A stretch of 40,459 bases of DNA from Bdellovibrionales bacterium (GCA_020434415.1 JAGRAW010000004.1:1-40459); one strand, 5' to 3'. Shown: positions 24,807-32,870, counted from the first letter of the stretch. Notes: generated from the sequence alone by a model not told the origin. Made by a program: numbers and translations.

Positions 24807-27719
24807 CTACTGTCCCATAAAGGAAAGGACATACTCTCCCGGCCGAGAGACATAGTTTCGGAAAACCAGCCCGCCCTGGTCGCTCTGCACGGTAATCGAG
24901 CCGTAAGTATCTTTAGGCAGGTCGAACATGATCCGCTCCGTCGCTCGTGGGGCCAGCACGAACTCAAGCTGCAGCACTTCGTTGTTATCCGCGTCTGTAG
25001 CTCGAACCTGAACCGTTCGCGGTTCGCTGCTGGTGTTGTGGAACTCGCCGGTATTCTCGTTCCCGATGAAGCTGTTGAACTCGCTAATTTGCACGATTCC
25101 AGGCGAAGCGGTCAGCGGCGCGGCATAGGCATACTCCAGCACTCCCGACTCGCTTAGCTTGTAGAAGATAGACATTGCGCTCGTCGAACCACGCGTTGCC
25201 TTCACACGTGCGCTGCCCACAGTATCGGTAGCGAAGAATCCCTGCTCGCCACTCTGATTGATGATGATGTGACGAGTGGCCCGTGCCGGGATATCGATCT
25301 CCGACTGAGCAACCAATGCTCCGGTTCGAACGAAGGGAGAAAGCTCTGCGCTTACCAATTGCTCTCCCGCGTTATTGAACTCCAGAATGGCAACTTCTCC
25401 CTTCACGGTAGAAACGCCACCGGAAATCTCGACGTCGGTTGCCGGTCGATTTGGCACGACAAACGCCGTGTAGAAATCCGAACAGCTTGCGCCGACACAA
25501 TCGTAGAAATAGCGACCGAGAGAGATATAGTATTTCGGTTCGCTACCATCCTTGTTTCGCTTCGGCCGAAACTGCGCCATACCGACCTGATCAATATTGT
25601 CAGGCCCGGCGACACCTTCATGACCGGAGAAGTCGTAGCGTCCGCCATCCGGCAGATCAACCGCGACCACACCTATTTCCTCCCCGGACTCCGAGAAGTA
25701 GTGGAGTGAGCCCTGGAGTCGCTGCCCGTCGCCACGCTCAGCGTCGGTTATCCGCACCCAGTTCGCGATCGTACCTTCCTGCCTAACGCCGAAGTGAAAG
25801 GTGTTAAGCGGAAGCGTGTAATCACCCTGCCGCGGATTGGTGAACGGATAGTAAAGGACAAAATCGAAGTCCGACCCGAAACGGGCATCACCGTCTCTGG
25901 TGTTCGCCTTATACAGGGTAACACCACCGCTCCACGCACCGCGTGCTTGCGTGTCTACCTCGACACAGACTGTTCCGTAGGTATCGAGCTCGAGCCCCAT
26001 TTCGTTCACGATGAAGTCCATTTTCTGGAACGGAGCGAGCTCTGCCGATGCAGTGCCTTTCACCTCGCCGAAGCGGTCGCGATAGGCAATCTCGAACAGC
26101 AACGGAGTCGAAAATCTGTTAATGACCGTCGCAATGTTTACTTGCCCGAGAAATCCGTTCGCGCTCGCACACGCCTGAGGATCGAGCTCCTCAAAAATGC
26201 ACTCCTCGCCTTCTTGACACGTATCTTCGTCGCCCGGTCTCCAACCTTCATCTTGATTGCTAATCGAGCCATTGTCACATACTGCCGTGTAGTGATAGCG
26301 CTGATCCGGAGTTGCTGACGTATCTTCAAAGCGAGTAGCAGCGCTTGCGCTTACCAGCAGCTCCCCTCGGCTACCGGCCGCTTCGGAACGGTAGATATCG
26401 CAGGTCTTCGCCTGAGGATCTTTTGTCCACGTTACCAACACGTAGTCCTTGAAGGTTCCATCGGACGCATCGATGACGATCGGCTTTGCCTCAGGGCGGC
26501 ACTCGCCATTCGAAAGTGCGAACATATCGGCACATGCCAGCAAGAAGTTACGCTCGGTTTGGGCAGCACCGTTTACCACCACCGGGTTGGAGAAGGTAGT
26601 GGAGACCACTACATATCCCGGCTTGGAGGCGCTGAGGGAATATGACCCGTTCGGAACCGACGTGAACTGGTAGCTGCCGTTTGCTGCGGTAGATTTGCCG
26701 CCGGTAATGCCGGAGGCACTGACGGTAACGCCCGCCACCGGCGTGTTCGTGCCCTGAAGCAACGCGCGTCCACTGATACTGTAGACCGCAACACACTCAT
26801 TACCTGCTCGAGCGAATCCGTCGGCACAATCGAGCACAAAATTCTTGTTCGGTTGATTGCCGCCGTTTACCACCACAGGGTTGGAGAAGTTCTGCGACAC
26901 AACGACATAGCCCGGTTTGCTGGCCGCCAGCGTGTATGAGCCGTTCGGCACGTTCGGGAAGCTGTAGGCACCACTGCCGTTCGTGCTCTTGTTCGACTGA
27001 CCCGAAGCGGTCACCGTCACTCCGGACAGCGGGGTGTTCGAGCCCTGAAGCGTCGCGGTCCCAGAAATTGTATAAGCTGCCGGGCAGACGTAGGTCAGTT
27101 TTGCCCGCAGTTGCTCAGCAGTGTTACGGCCATTCGCATTCACCGTTCGAAACCGCAGCAAAACGTAAAAGGGCGAGCCGGAAGTTATACCTCCGAGGGG
27201 GGAGAGACTGGTAAACTCGATTGTTTGGCTGTCATTGTTACCATCGACGACAATACTCGCGGTGTCATCATTGATATCATCGATAAAGTTGGTCGAGCCG
27301 CCGGTCCCAAGAAACTGGATTTTTTCACGGAATGTCCCGCCGTCGTTGACCGGCAGTAGGTCCAGATCGTCAAAATAGAATTTCAGACGAATATCAGTCG
27401 CACACTGAGGTACCGCATCGAATCGCAGGTACATGTCCAGACTGCCGCCCGGTGACCCCTGGTCGGACACCGTTCCAACGATGCCGCCGTTATCGACGCC
27501 GTAGATGCCGCTCGCACTGGGAGAGAATGGAATGAAGTACGTAATCAAACCATCCGGATCATACGTCCCCACATTTGTTGATGTGCCGAACGACGCGACC
27601 GGGTACCCGGGTATCATTCCGCTTCCGTCGCTCGCCGCGAACGCGCCGGAAACCGAGCACAAAATTAGAAATCCCGTGAAAGCAAAAAGACGCATGGAAT
27701 TGAGAAAGAGCGAAAGCAT
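24807..27719 (-). CDS. Large secreted protein with tandem carboxypeptidase-regulatory-like domains
   Basis: A 970-residue exported protein. From ATG 27719 (AGGTG six bases upstream) it has a signal peptide, MLSLFLNSMRLFAFTGFLIL to SGAFA, cleaved before ASDGS. Residues 10-200 of the mature part form a beta-rich domain with Asp/Gly-rich loops. Two consecutive units of about 95 residues follow, each with (Y)SISG-A-LQGTNTP, GVTV-ASG, PNGSY-L-ASKPGYVVVS and FSNPVVVNG. These are typical of CarboxypepD-regulatory-like or SdrD-B-like folds, which usually act as spacers or binding modules. Each is followed by a Cys-containing linker. A fibronectin-III-like stretch and a long C-terminal half without recognisable motifs come next. 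No sorting signal is visible. It is likely a surface or released structural or adhesive protein. It converges with the FAD/Rieske gene. Confidence 0.82.
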   Translation of the reverse strand: MLSLFLNSMRLFAFTGFLILCSVSGAFAASDGSGMIPGYPVASFGTSTNVGTYDPDGLITYFIPFSPSASGIYGVDNGGIVGTVSDQGSPGGSLDMYLRFDAVPQCATDIRLKFYFDDLDLLPVNDGGTFREKIQFLGTGGSTNFIDDINDDTASIVVDGNNDSQTIEFTSLSPLGGITSGSPFYVLLRFRTVNANGRNTAEQLRAKLTYVCPAAYTISGTATLQGSNTPLSGVTVTASGQSNKSTNGSGAYSFPNVPNGSYTLAASKPGYVVVSQNFSNPVVVNGGNQPNKNFVLDCADGFARAGNECVAVYSISGRALLQGTNTPVAGVTVSASGITGGKSTAANGSYQFTSVPNGSYSLSASKPGYVVVSTTFSNPVVVNGAAQTERNFLLACADMFALSNGECRPEAKPIVIDASDGTFKDYVLVTWTKDPQAKTCDIYRSEAAGSRGELLVSASAATRFEDTSATPDQRYHYTAVCDNGSISNQDEGWRPGDEDTCQEGEECIFEELDPQACASANGFLGQVNIATVINRFSTPLLFEIAYRDRFGEVKGTASAELAPFQKMDFIVNEMGLELDTYGTVCVEVDTQARGAWSGGVTLYKANTRDGDARFGSDFDFVLYYPFTNPRQGDYTLPLNTFHFGVRQEGTIANWVRITDAERGDGQRLQGSLHYFSESGEEIGVVAVDLPDGGRYDFSGHEGVAGPDNIDQVGMAQFRPKRNKDGSEPKYYISLGRYFYDCVGASCSDFYTAFVVPNRPATDVEISGGVSTVKGEVAILEFNNAGEQLVSAELSPFVRTGALVAQSEIDIPARATRHIIINQSGEQGFFATDTVGSARVKATRGSTSAMSIFYKLSESGVLEYAYAAPLTASPGIVQISEFNSFIGNENTGEFHNTSSEPRTVQVRATDADNNEVLQLEFVLAPRATERIMFDLPKDTYGSITVQSDQGGLVFRNYVSRPGEYVLSFMGQ
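26577..27070. repeat. two diverged direct repeats inside the secreted-protein gene
   Basis: The two carboxypeptidase-regulatory-like domains are still visible as DNA repeats. Segments around 26577-26790 and 26868-27070 share long identical stretches, such as ACCACC-GGGTTGGAGAAG and GAGCCCTGAAGC-type runs. This indicates a recent tandem duplication within the gene. Confidence 0.6.
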
Positions 27720-28246
27720 AGCGACACCTACCCTTGAATGAGTCCGGCATGAACCCATCAATACACGTGCCAACCGCCATCTTCTCGTTCACAGCCGGTT
27801 TCCCGGCATCGGAAAGACGTTCGGCACAGGAACTCTGCCGTAGAGTAGTCCAAGCCTTGACGGAAAACGCTTCTGAAAAAGTGAGCTACTGCCGAGGGAA
27901 ACGCCAGATGACGGCTCGTTCGATCCGGATCGATCTACTTGGACCAAACGCCAAGACGGCTCAGCGCTGTCACGATGCCGACGAGCGATTAGGTGCACGG
28001 CCGGCCAGCTATTGGCGCAGCAGCGTCAAAAATCCGGTTCTTTTAAGCGATATGCCGACATTGAACCGGCTCGTAGCATCGCAGCTCATCCGAAGCGATG
28101 TCCCCCGGGGGGGGGCAGGTGATCCCGCCCGCGTTGTTTGGTATGATGCACTACCCTCCGCAAGTCCTATGGCAGGGCGTTACATTCATTTCTCTGCAAT
28201 GAGTGAGCATACGGTTCTTTGACAGAACGCTTCACATGAGAAAAGA
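27720..28246. other. intergenic region without a supportable gene
   Basis: This is the divergent region between the secreted protein and the DUF5685-like gene. A 162-codon frame (27734-28222, plus strand) is open, but its composition and lack of motifs or ribosome-binding site argue against coding. A G-run beginning CCCCCGGGGGGGGG lies near 28100. Promoters for both genes should be here, but I cannot define them. Confidence 0.4.
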
Positions 28247-28285
28247 GCGCTTCGCTATCTGAAGTCTATTGAAGTAGCGAAGTGC
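28247..28285. promoter_or_regulatory. leader hairpin upstream of DUF5685-like gene
   Basis: GCGCTTCGCTA (28247-28257) and TAGCGAAGTGC (28275-28285) pair over 11 positions (one G-T), with a 17-base loop containing GAAG repeats. It lies about 80 bases before ATG 28367. It may be a transcript leader structure or a terminator for a transcript entering from the left. Confidence 0.45.
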
Positions 28286-28317
28286 GATCCCTCCGGATTC
28301 GCATCTTGCTCAGAGCT

Positions 28318-28337
28318 GAGTCACGTCGTTGTGACTC
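28318..28337. promoter_or_regulatory. second leader inverted repeat, 30 bases before the DUF5685-like start
   Basis: GAGTCAC-GTCGTT-GTGACTC is a perfect 7-bp inverted repeat close to the ribosome-binding site (GGAGG at 28354). The position suits an operator or an mRNA structure affecting translation. The function is not shown by sequence. Confidence 0.4.
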
Positions 28338-28366
28338 GATCTCAAGAAAGACAGGAGGATAAGGGT

Positions 28367-29419
28367 ATGTTCGGTTTTTTCAGACTGCATGGTAACGGGT
28401 GTTCCTATCGTAAGTATTACGCAAGACTATGCCAGCACCATCGCGCCCGGTACGGCAACTTGCTCGCCGGCGCGCACAGCTACGAGGCAACGCTGCTGTA
28501 TGCCTGCGCAGCCGAAGCAAATCTTTTTAAACCGGAAATCATTCGCGAACGGGCTTGTTGCGGCCTGCAGCCTCTAGCAAATGCGACGGCTCAGCCGGAT
28601 GCGACAGTCGCCGAGTACTGTTGTCATGCCGCACTGCTACTGCTCGAGACCAAGGTTGCGGACAACATCCGTGATACGACCGCTCTCCGACGAACCTTTT
28701 GGAGAGCGGTGCACGGATTGCTTTCGCGACAGTTCAAGCTGACTCGGCAGTACTTCGACGGTGCCGCTCCGGGCCTGCTGGAACTGATTGAGCAGCAGAT
28801 CGCGCAGCATCACGAGCTCGAGCGCAGCGGACGAACTCCAGCGCTCAGCCTAGAGTATTATGCTTCGCCGACCGCCACTTGCTTCGGTGGACTGTTCGCA
28901 GGGCTACCAAAACTTGTCGGGCGTGACGAGCATATCGAAACGTTCGACCGTATCGGCCGAGCGTTAGGAGCAGCTATCATCGGATTCGATTGTGCGGTGG
29001 ATTGGCGGAAAGATTTGCGAACGGGCAACTTCAATCCGATCACCACTGAGCTCCAGGCCATTAACGGGTTTGCCTTCGCCGGCCGGAAACTGCAACTTCT
29101 CGAACGAACGCTCGGTGAGCACTTCGGCAGCACTTCGCCAAGCGCAGCAGCAGCTTCAATTGTCCGTCGCCAAGTTGCTGACACTGCGAAACCAGCGATG
29201 GGACGTTGTTCGCTAGCTGACCGAGCCAAGTTTCAGTGGCGAACTCTTCCTTCATTCTTGCATCAGGTGTTCCGTGCCGTGGTGCTGGGACGGTCGGAAG
29301 GCGTTTCGCTTTACTGCGCCGATCCGGTATCTATGTGTGCTTGTGCGAGCTGTTATGGTGGCGGTCGCGTGGCCACCAGCGCTGCCTGTGGATGCTGCGG
29401 CGAATCGTGCTGCGAGTGA
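28367..29419 (+). CDS. DUF5685-like protein with cysteine-rich C-terminal tail
   Basis: A 350-residue protein matching the layout I associate with DUF5685. It has an MFGFFR start, a YRKYYARLCQHHRARYG block, Cys pairs near 64-65 and 85-86, an Asp-containing helix KVADNIRD (96-103) and the late motif FDCAVDWRKD (207-216) followed by NFNP. Two Asp-rich helices in an all-helical protein recall isoprenoid-synthase-like folds, but no reaction is established. Unusually, the last 34 residues hold nine cysteines in CxC, CC and CxCC patterns, suggesting metal or cluster binding. The start at ATG 28367 is firm, with GGAGG eight bases upstream; frames from 28331 are only read-through. No signal peptide is present. 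The gene stands alone, with paired hairpins before it and a long hairpin after it. Confidence 0.75.
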   Translation: MFGFFRLHGNGCSYRKYYARLCQHHRARYGNLLAGAHSYEATLLYACAAEANLFKPEIIRERACCGLQPLANATAQPDATVAEYCCHAALLLLETKVADNIRDTTALRRTFWRAVHGLLSRQFKLTRQYFDGAAPGLLELIEQQIAQHHELERSGRTPALSLEYYASPTATCFGGLFAGLPKLVGRDEHIETFDRIGRALGAAIIGFDCAVDWRKDLRTGNFNPITTELQAINGFAFAGRKLQLLERTLGEHFGSTSPSAAAASIVRRQVADTAKPAMGRCSLADRAKFQWRTLPSFLHQVFRAVVLGRSEGVSLYCADPVSMCACASCYGGGRVATSAACGCCGESCCE

Positions 29420-29493
29420 GATACCGAGTGGAAGAACGACTCTGGGCACTTCGGCAGTTAGCTCAGTGGCCCCGGCAACTTAGGACGCTCGGT

Positions 29494-29530
29494 CTGTCAG
29501 GGTGCTGAAACGTATTCGGCACCCTGACAG
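29494..29530 (+). terminator. long perfect hairpin downstream of the DUF5685-like gene
   Basis: CTGTCAGGGTGC (29494-29505) and GCACCCTGACAG (29519-29530) pair perfectly. The stem can extend by four more pairs (one G-T) to 16 bp around an ACGTA loop. No T-tract follows. It lies 75 bases after the stop. A terminator, an RNA-stabilising element or a REP-like unit are all possible. Confidence 0.5.
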
Positions 29531-29534
29531 CGCT

Positions 29535-29633
29535 CCTAAACCTTTAGGTTTCATGAAATCGCACTTCGCATGTCATTGCCCCTCGGTTCCTCTCCGAGGC
29601 ATTTCTCGGCAAGACCGGCGAGCGAAGCTCGCC
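29535..29633. repeat. cluster of three further short hairpins
   Basis: Three inverted repeats follow in tight succession: AAACCT-TT-AGGTTT (29538-29551), CCTCGG-7-CCGAGG (29581-29599) and GGCGAGC-GAA-GCTCGCC (29617-29633). With the large hairpin at 29494, the roughly 270-base gap before the VOC gene is mostly stem-loop sequence and holds no gene. Confidence 0.55.
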
Positions 29634-29687
29634 CCTTCACGGAATTTCCAGGCTAGCAGCCCAACGAAAGACGGCTAACGTCGTTGT

Positions 29688-30146
29688 TCAGGTGTTACGG
29701 CTATACTCCGCTAGTTCGAGCAAGATACCGTCTGGACCATGAAAGTAGACGAGTTTCTTTCCGGTAACACTGTACGTTTGCACGTCGCCTAAGAACTCGA
29801 CCCCCAGTGCACGCAGCCTGCCGACAGTCTGCTCGATATCCTCGACTTCGAAGGCCATATGCCGAAAGCCTATCCCGTTGGCGAGACCTAGATTTGGATC
29901 TGCGTACGATGGCGGTTCTAAATATTGCAGTAGTTCAAGTCGAGTTGCTCTCTCGTTGGAGCCCACCCCCGGCTGAACAAGTTTGGCGTACCGCGCACGC
30001 ACTTTCTCAAAGCCGACTATCCGCGCGATCCAATCCCCTTCAAGCTCCGCTTCGTCCTCGAGCTCGAGTCCTAATGCCAAGAAGAATTCTTTGGAGGCTT
30101 CGAGATTACTGACTACAATGTTGATGTGATCTAGCGTTCGTATCAT
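29688..30146 (-). CDS. VOC-family (glyoxalase/bleomycin-resistance fold) protein
   Basis: A 152-residue vicinal oxygen chelate protein with two beta-alpha-beta-beta-beta modules. The expected metal ligands can be placed: His in TLDHINIVV, Glu in TRLELLQYL, His in GFRHMAFEV and Glu in ILLELAEY. The ending YFHGPDGILLELAEY is typical of lyase/epimerase-like members. The size fits a single-chain dimer-forming enzyme such as a glyoxalase I-like or methylmalonyl-CoA-epimerase-like protein, but the substrate cannot be chosen. ATG 30146 is used because the fold starts at MIRTLDHI; ATG 30155 would add three residues. It lies alone between the hairpin cluster and the signalling region. Confidence 0.85.
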   Translation of the reverse strand: MIRTLDHINIVVSNLEASKEFFLALGLELEDEAELEGDWIARIVGFEKVRARYAKLVQPGVGSNERATRLELLQYLEPPSYADPNLGLANGIGFRHMAFEVEDIEQTVGRLRALGVEFLGDVQTYSVTGKKLVYFHGPDGILLELAEYSRNT

Positions 30147-30352
30147 GCACACCACATATCACAAGCTCATAGGACTGCGAAACGGCTCGCTTCAGTTGCT
30201 CCTTCCGTGCGCACGAATGTGCACTTGCAGGTCCACGTCCCCGGGCGTGCACTGAATGGAGCGAGTTGTTGCAATGCTGAGCAGGCTTTTTCTGTTCGAA
30301 TTGGGGAATCGGCGAAGTGCCGGAGCACACTCAGGACGGTAGAGCGGGGAGT

Positions 30353-30724
30353 CTATTCCCCGTACCGGAGACAGACCTCTACCGACTCAAGGAGCTGATC
30401 GGGTGAAACAGGCTTACGTAAAGTCTTCATCACGCCGATTCGCGAGGCCACCGGCAGCCAGTACGCTTTGCCGCGAGGACCGCCGGAGATGCAGATCACT
30501 TTTGCAAACGGAGACTCTCGAAAAATCTCCTGAATCGCCATGATGCCGTCTTGTTTCGGCATCACGATATCGCAAATTACCAAGTCGGGCTGCTCCTCCC
30601 GGAAACGCACCACTCCGTCCAGGCCGTCACCGGCCTCCACGACAGAGTGGCCGGAGTCCTCCAGAATCATCCGCACGAGTTGGCGAACCTGCTGGTCGTC
30701 TTCGATTAGAAGAATATGGGCCAA
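30353..30724 (-). CDS. Single-domain CheY-like response regulator
   Basis: A stand-alone receiver domain of 123 residues. The acidic pocket is E8-D9-D10, the phospho-acceptor is Asp52 in VICDIVMP, the switch Ser79 lies in CISGG, and Lys103 in RKPVS is intact, so it should accept phosphate. There is no output domain, so it acts by protein contact, as CheY does at the flagellar motor or Spo0F in a phosphorelay. The start is TTG 30724 with AGGAGG six bases upstream. A near-consensus sigma-28 promoter lies 43 bases upstream (30767-30793), tying expression to flagellar genes. It is divergent from a Ser/Thr kinase gene. Confidence 0.92.
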   Translation of the reverse strand: MAHILLIEDDQQVRQLVRMILEDSGHSVVEAGDGLDGVVRFREEQPDLVICDIVMPKQDGIMAIQEIFRESPFAKVICISGGPRGKAYWLPVASRIGVMKTLRKPVSPDQLLESVEVCLRYGE

Positions 30725-30766
30725 GGACTGCCTCCTGGGGGCGCCGTAACAAGAGTCTCGAACAGA

Positions 30767-30793
30767 GTATCGGCATAAAATGAAAAATCTTTA
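30767..30793 (-). promoter_or_regulatory. near-consensus sigma-28 (FliA) promoter of the CheY-like gene
   Basis: Read on the minus strand: TAAAGATT, 11 bases, GCCGATAC. The FliA consensus is TAAAGTTT-N11-GCCGATAA, so there are two mismatches in 16 and exact spacing. The -10 ends 43 bases before the TTG start. It is the best promoter match in the window. Confidence 0.7.
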
Positions 30794-30928
30794 TTGGTCA
30801 GATTTCCAATTTTGCCGTTTCGGAGCCTGAACTTAGCCTCATTGTTCACGGTCAACTTTTTGTCGGACTGTTCCGACCTACTACCTGGGCCATGAGGGCT
30901 CGGACCCGATTTGCGCACCATACGTTCA

Positions 30929-31828
30929 ATGGAAGTACAAACGACACAACAGTTATCCTCGTGCCTTACCCCCGGCACTCTCCTCGCCGACCGGTATCGA
31001 ATTACCGCCGCCCTGGGCATCGGCAGCACGGCTACCGTGTATTCGGCAGTCGATACCTATCACGAAAACTTCTCGGTTGCCGTAAAGGTGCTGCACCCGA
31101 AGCTCGCCGCGAACGCTGCTTATGTGGCTCGGTTCTGGCGCGAGGTCAAACTTCTTTGCACGGTGACACATCCCAACATCATCCGTGTCTTCGATATCTA
31201 TGCGGACGACGGGCACGTCTTTTACAGCATGGAGTTATTAGAGACTGCCACACTGAAAGACACGATTGATCAACGAAAGTTTGACGTGTTCTCGACGGCA
31301 CATATCGCAGCAGAGCTTTGTCGCGGACTGCGTGCGATCCATGAAAAGGGCATCGTCCACAGAGATGTAAAGCCGGGAAACGTACTGCTCGCTGAAGGAT
31401 ATCGAGTTGTACTCGCCGATTTCGGTGCCGCGAGAGGTGAAGCCTCGACAATTACGCGGACGGGCGAGACAGTAGGTTCAGTATGTTATATTGCGCCCGA
31501 AGCGTGGGACAACACGACTCCATCGCCTGCAGGTGACTATTATAGTCTTGGCGTAGTGCTATACGAGCTCACGACCCAGCGGCTACCCTTCGTTGGAAAC
31601 TCGCCTTATGCCGTGCTTCACAGTCAACTTAAGGGCGATGCTCCCCGCCCCCGAGCGCTGAACCGCGCCATCCCGCGCTGGCTCGATGCGCTTATTGTAG
31701 AGTTACTCGAGCGAGACCCGGAGAGACGCCTTTCCTCACCGGAGCAAATACTGGAGCGAATCGAGAGCGGCCTCAAGCGAAGTACTACGTGGAGCGCGGG
31801 GCGTGTCTTGAACCTGCTTCGGCTGTAG
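30929..31828 (+). CDS. Hanks-type serine/threonine protein kinase
   Basis: A soluble eukaryotic-like kinase of 299 residues made of little more than the catalytic domain. The Gly loop is LGIGSTATVYSA (29-40), with Lys53 in VAVKVL, HRDVKPGN (His144-Asp146) and DFG (Asp164). The activation segment ends in SVCYIAPEAW, and DYYSLGVVLYEL is the usual helix F. All catalytic residues are present. No membrane helix or PASTA/TPR domain follows, so the signal must come from a partner. ATG 30929 is chosen; a TTG at 30911 is less likely. The gene is divergent from the CheY-like gene. A hairpin overlapping its stop (31824-31853) probably ends its transcript before the pilin-like gene. Confidence 0.93.
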   Translation: MEVQTTQQLSSCLTPGTLLADRYRITAALGIGSTATVYSAVDTYHENFSVAVKVLHPKLAANAAYVARFWREVKLLCTVTHPNIIRVFDIYADDGHVFYSMELLETATLKDTIDQRKFDVFSTAHIAAELCRGLRAIHEKGIVHRDVKPGNVLLAEGYRVVLADFGAARGEASTITRTGETVGSVCYIAPEAWDNTTPSPAGDYYSLGVVLYELTTQRLPFVGNSPYAVLHSQLKGDAPRPRALNRAIPRWLDALIVELLERDPERRLSSPEQILERIESGLKRSTTWSAGRVLNLLRL

Positions 31829-31853
31829 CGCCACGGCTCAAGTCAGCGCTACA
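31824..31853 (+). terminator. terminator after the Ser/Thr kinase gene
   Basis: TGTAGCGC (31824-31831, including the TAG stop) pairs perfectly with GCGCTACA (31846-31853). A C/T-rich run ending CTTCTT follows. This separates the kinase transcript from the pilin-like genes. Confidence 0.5.
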
Positions 31854-31873
31854 AGCGACCCCCCTTCTTACAT

Positions 31874-31900
31874 TTAGGTTTCAACCGCCTGTGCCGTTAT
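31874..31900 (+). promoter_or_regulatory. weak sigma-28-like promoter candidate for the pilin-like gene
   Basis: TTAGGTTT, 11 bases, GCCGTTAT matches the FliA boxes at 6/8 each with exact spacing, 22 bases before ATG 31922. The leader would be very short. Taken alone this is marginal. The similar promoter 1.1 kb to the left makes it worth noting. Confidence 0.35.
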
Positions 31901-31921
31901 AGAGAGCAAGAGAACAGATCA

Positions 31922-32359
31922 ATGGCTATTCCATTCCACGAAGACAGTCGCGGTTTCTCACTGATCGAGTTGGCGGTAACACTTGCGCTGCTGGGAATTT
32001 TGTCAGCGGTAGCACTCTCCGGCTACCGCGACTGGCAGGAACGAGCAGCCGATGCCGTAGCTGAGGCGGATTATCGCTCCGTGAAGCTAGGTTTGTCCGG
32101 AGCCCTGCTTGATGAAAACAGTCCGACCACCGTGGTCATGCGACGACTGCTTGGTCCGGGTCCGTTACCGGCACCGCTCCAATCGATTAGCCTAAGCCAA
32201 AACGTCCAGGTCTCGATAGTCTATCGCAAGCGTATACGACGTAATCAGCGGCCACTCACCCGCACCACTATCGTCGTCGAAAACGTGGAAGGCGGGAAGC
32301 GCTTTCGCTTGGTCGAGGTCAATGGGGCAGTTGTTGAACAACAAATCGACAGAGCGTAG
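31922..32359 (+). CDS. Type IV pilin-like / pseudopilin protein
   Basis: A 145-residue protein with a complete class III prepilin signal: a short leader MAIPFHEDSRG, then FSLIELAVTLALLGILSAV. Cleavage is expected after Gly11, with Phe12 methylated and the conserved Glu5 (Glu16 of the precursor) present. The hydrophobic helix runs from 12 to about 33. The soluble part is short and basic (YRKRIRRNQRP) and has no C-terminal cysteine pair, so it looks more like a minor pilin or pseudopilin than a major adhesive pilin. It is followed six bases later by a membrane protein gene and shares the neighbourhood with a PilB/GspE-type ATPase. No prepilin peptidase, platform protein or secretin is in the window. 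Confidence 0.88.
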   Translation: MAIPFHEDSRGFSLIELAVTLALLGILSAVALSGYRDWQERAADAVAEADYRSVKLGLSGALLDENSPTTVVMRRLLGPGPLPAPLQSISLSQNVQVSIVYRKRIRRNQRPLTRTTIVVENVEGGKRFRLVEVNGAVVEQQIDRA

Positions 32360-32365
32360 TCCGCG

Positions 32366-32851
32366 ATGAGCATCAAGCGAGGCCCTCCGATAGATACCGC
32401 CGCCTACCGAGAAATACTCGGAGACTGTCTTCGAGAGGCTAGCTCGGCGCCAACGACCGAATCCCTGGACGACAATTGCGATTCATCGCTCGACTTCGCG
32501 GAGATGCCGGAAGAAGCTCACCACTTGAGTCCGGTGCAACGCGGCTGGATTTTCGCCCTCGGTACCGCAGTAGTGATTAGCGGCGCTGTCACGGTCGGAC
32601 TCCGACACGTTGGCGATGCCCCGATGACTTCCGCCGAAGCCGAATTCCGGCTGCGGGCTGCGTTTGGTGGGGAAGAAGTTCAAAATCAACAAATCATCGA
32701 TCGCTTTCTTGCCGTAGAAAGCAGGCTCCAGCAACCTGAAGAGCTGCTTGAACTCGAACAGGCACTTGCCGATGCGGATCAAACTGAGCCGGAGACCTTC
32801 GATCTTGATGCCGTGAGGATTGATAACGGAGCGTTCCTCTATGTGGAGTAG
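32366..32851 (+). CDS. Single-span membrane protein, function unknown
   Basis: A 161-residue protein with one membrane helix at about 60-79 (WIFALGTAVVISGAVTVGL), an acidic N-terminal cytoplasmic part and an acidic helix-forming C-terminal part (EELLELEQALADADQ). This bitopic layout recalls PilN/PilO- or GspL/M-like assembly proteins, but I see no sequence signature to name one. It begins six bases after the pilin-like stop, so the two are probably translated together. Inference: an accessory or anchor for the pilin-like protein. No family is recognised. Confidence 0.72.
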   Translation: MSIKRGPPIDTAAYREILGDCLREASSAPTTESLDDNCDSSLDFAEMPEEAHHLSPVQRGWIFALGTAVVISGAVTVGLRHVGDAPMTSAEAEFRLRAAFGGEEVQNQQIIDRFLAVESRLQQPEELLELEQALADADQTEPETFDLDAVRIDNGAFLYVE

Positions 32852-32854
32852 TGA

Positions 32855-32870
32855 GGCGCTGATGAGCGCT
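32855..32870 (+). terminator. hairpin after the pilin/membrane protein pair
   Basis: GGCGCT-GATG-AGCGCT (one G-T pair) lies four bases after the stop codon and is followed by TCTGCTTGG. A weak terminator is plausible. The rest of 32871-33126 holds only the tandem repeat noted below. Confidence 0.35.

Noticed and set aside
28095-28120. G/C homopolymer as a phase-variation tract
   Set aside because: It lies outside any supportable coding frame and has no clear link to a promoter.
27734-28222. 162-codon open frame on the plus strand
   Set aside because: It overlaps the start of the secreted-protein gene, has no ribosome-binding site, no recognisable motif and a composition unlike the neighbouring genes; it runs through a G-homopolymer.
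29450-29530. tRNA-like stretch GTTAGCTCAGTGG (D-arm-like)
   Set aside because: No matching GAGC closes the D-stem, no anticodon or T-arm (GTTCGAATC-type) follows, and the long hairpin at 29494 explains the pairing.
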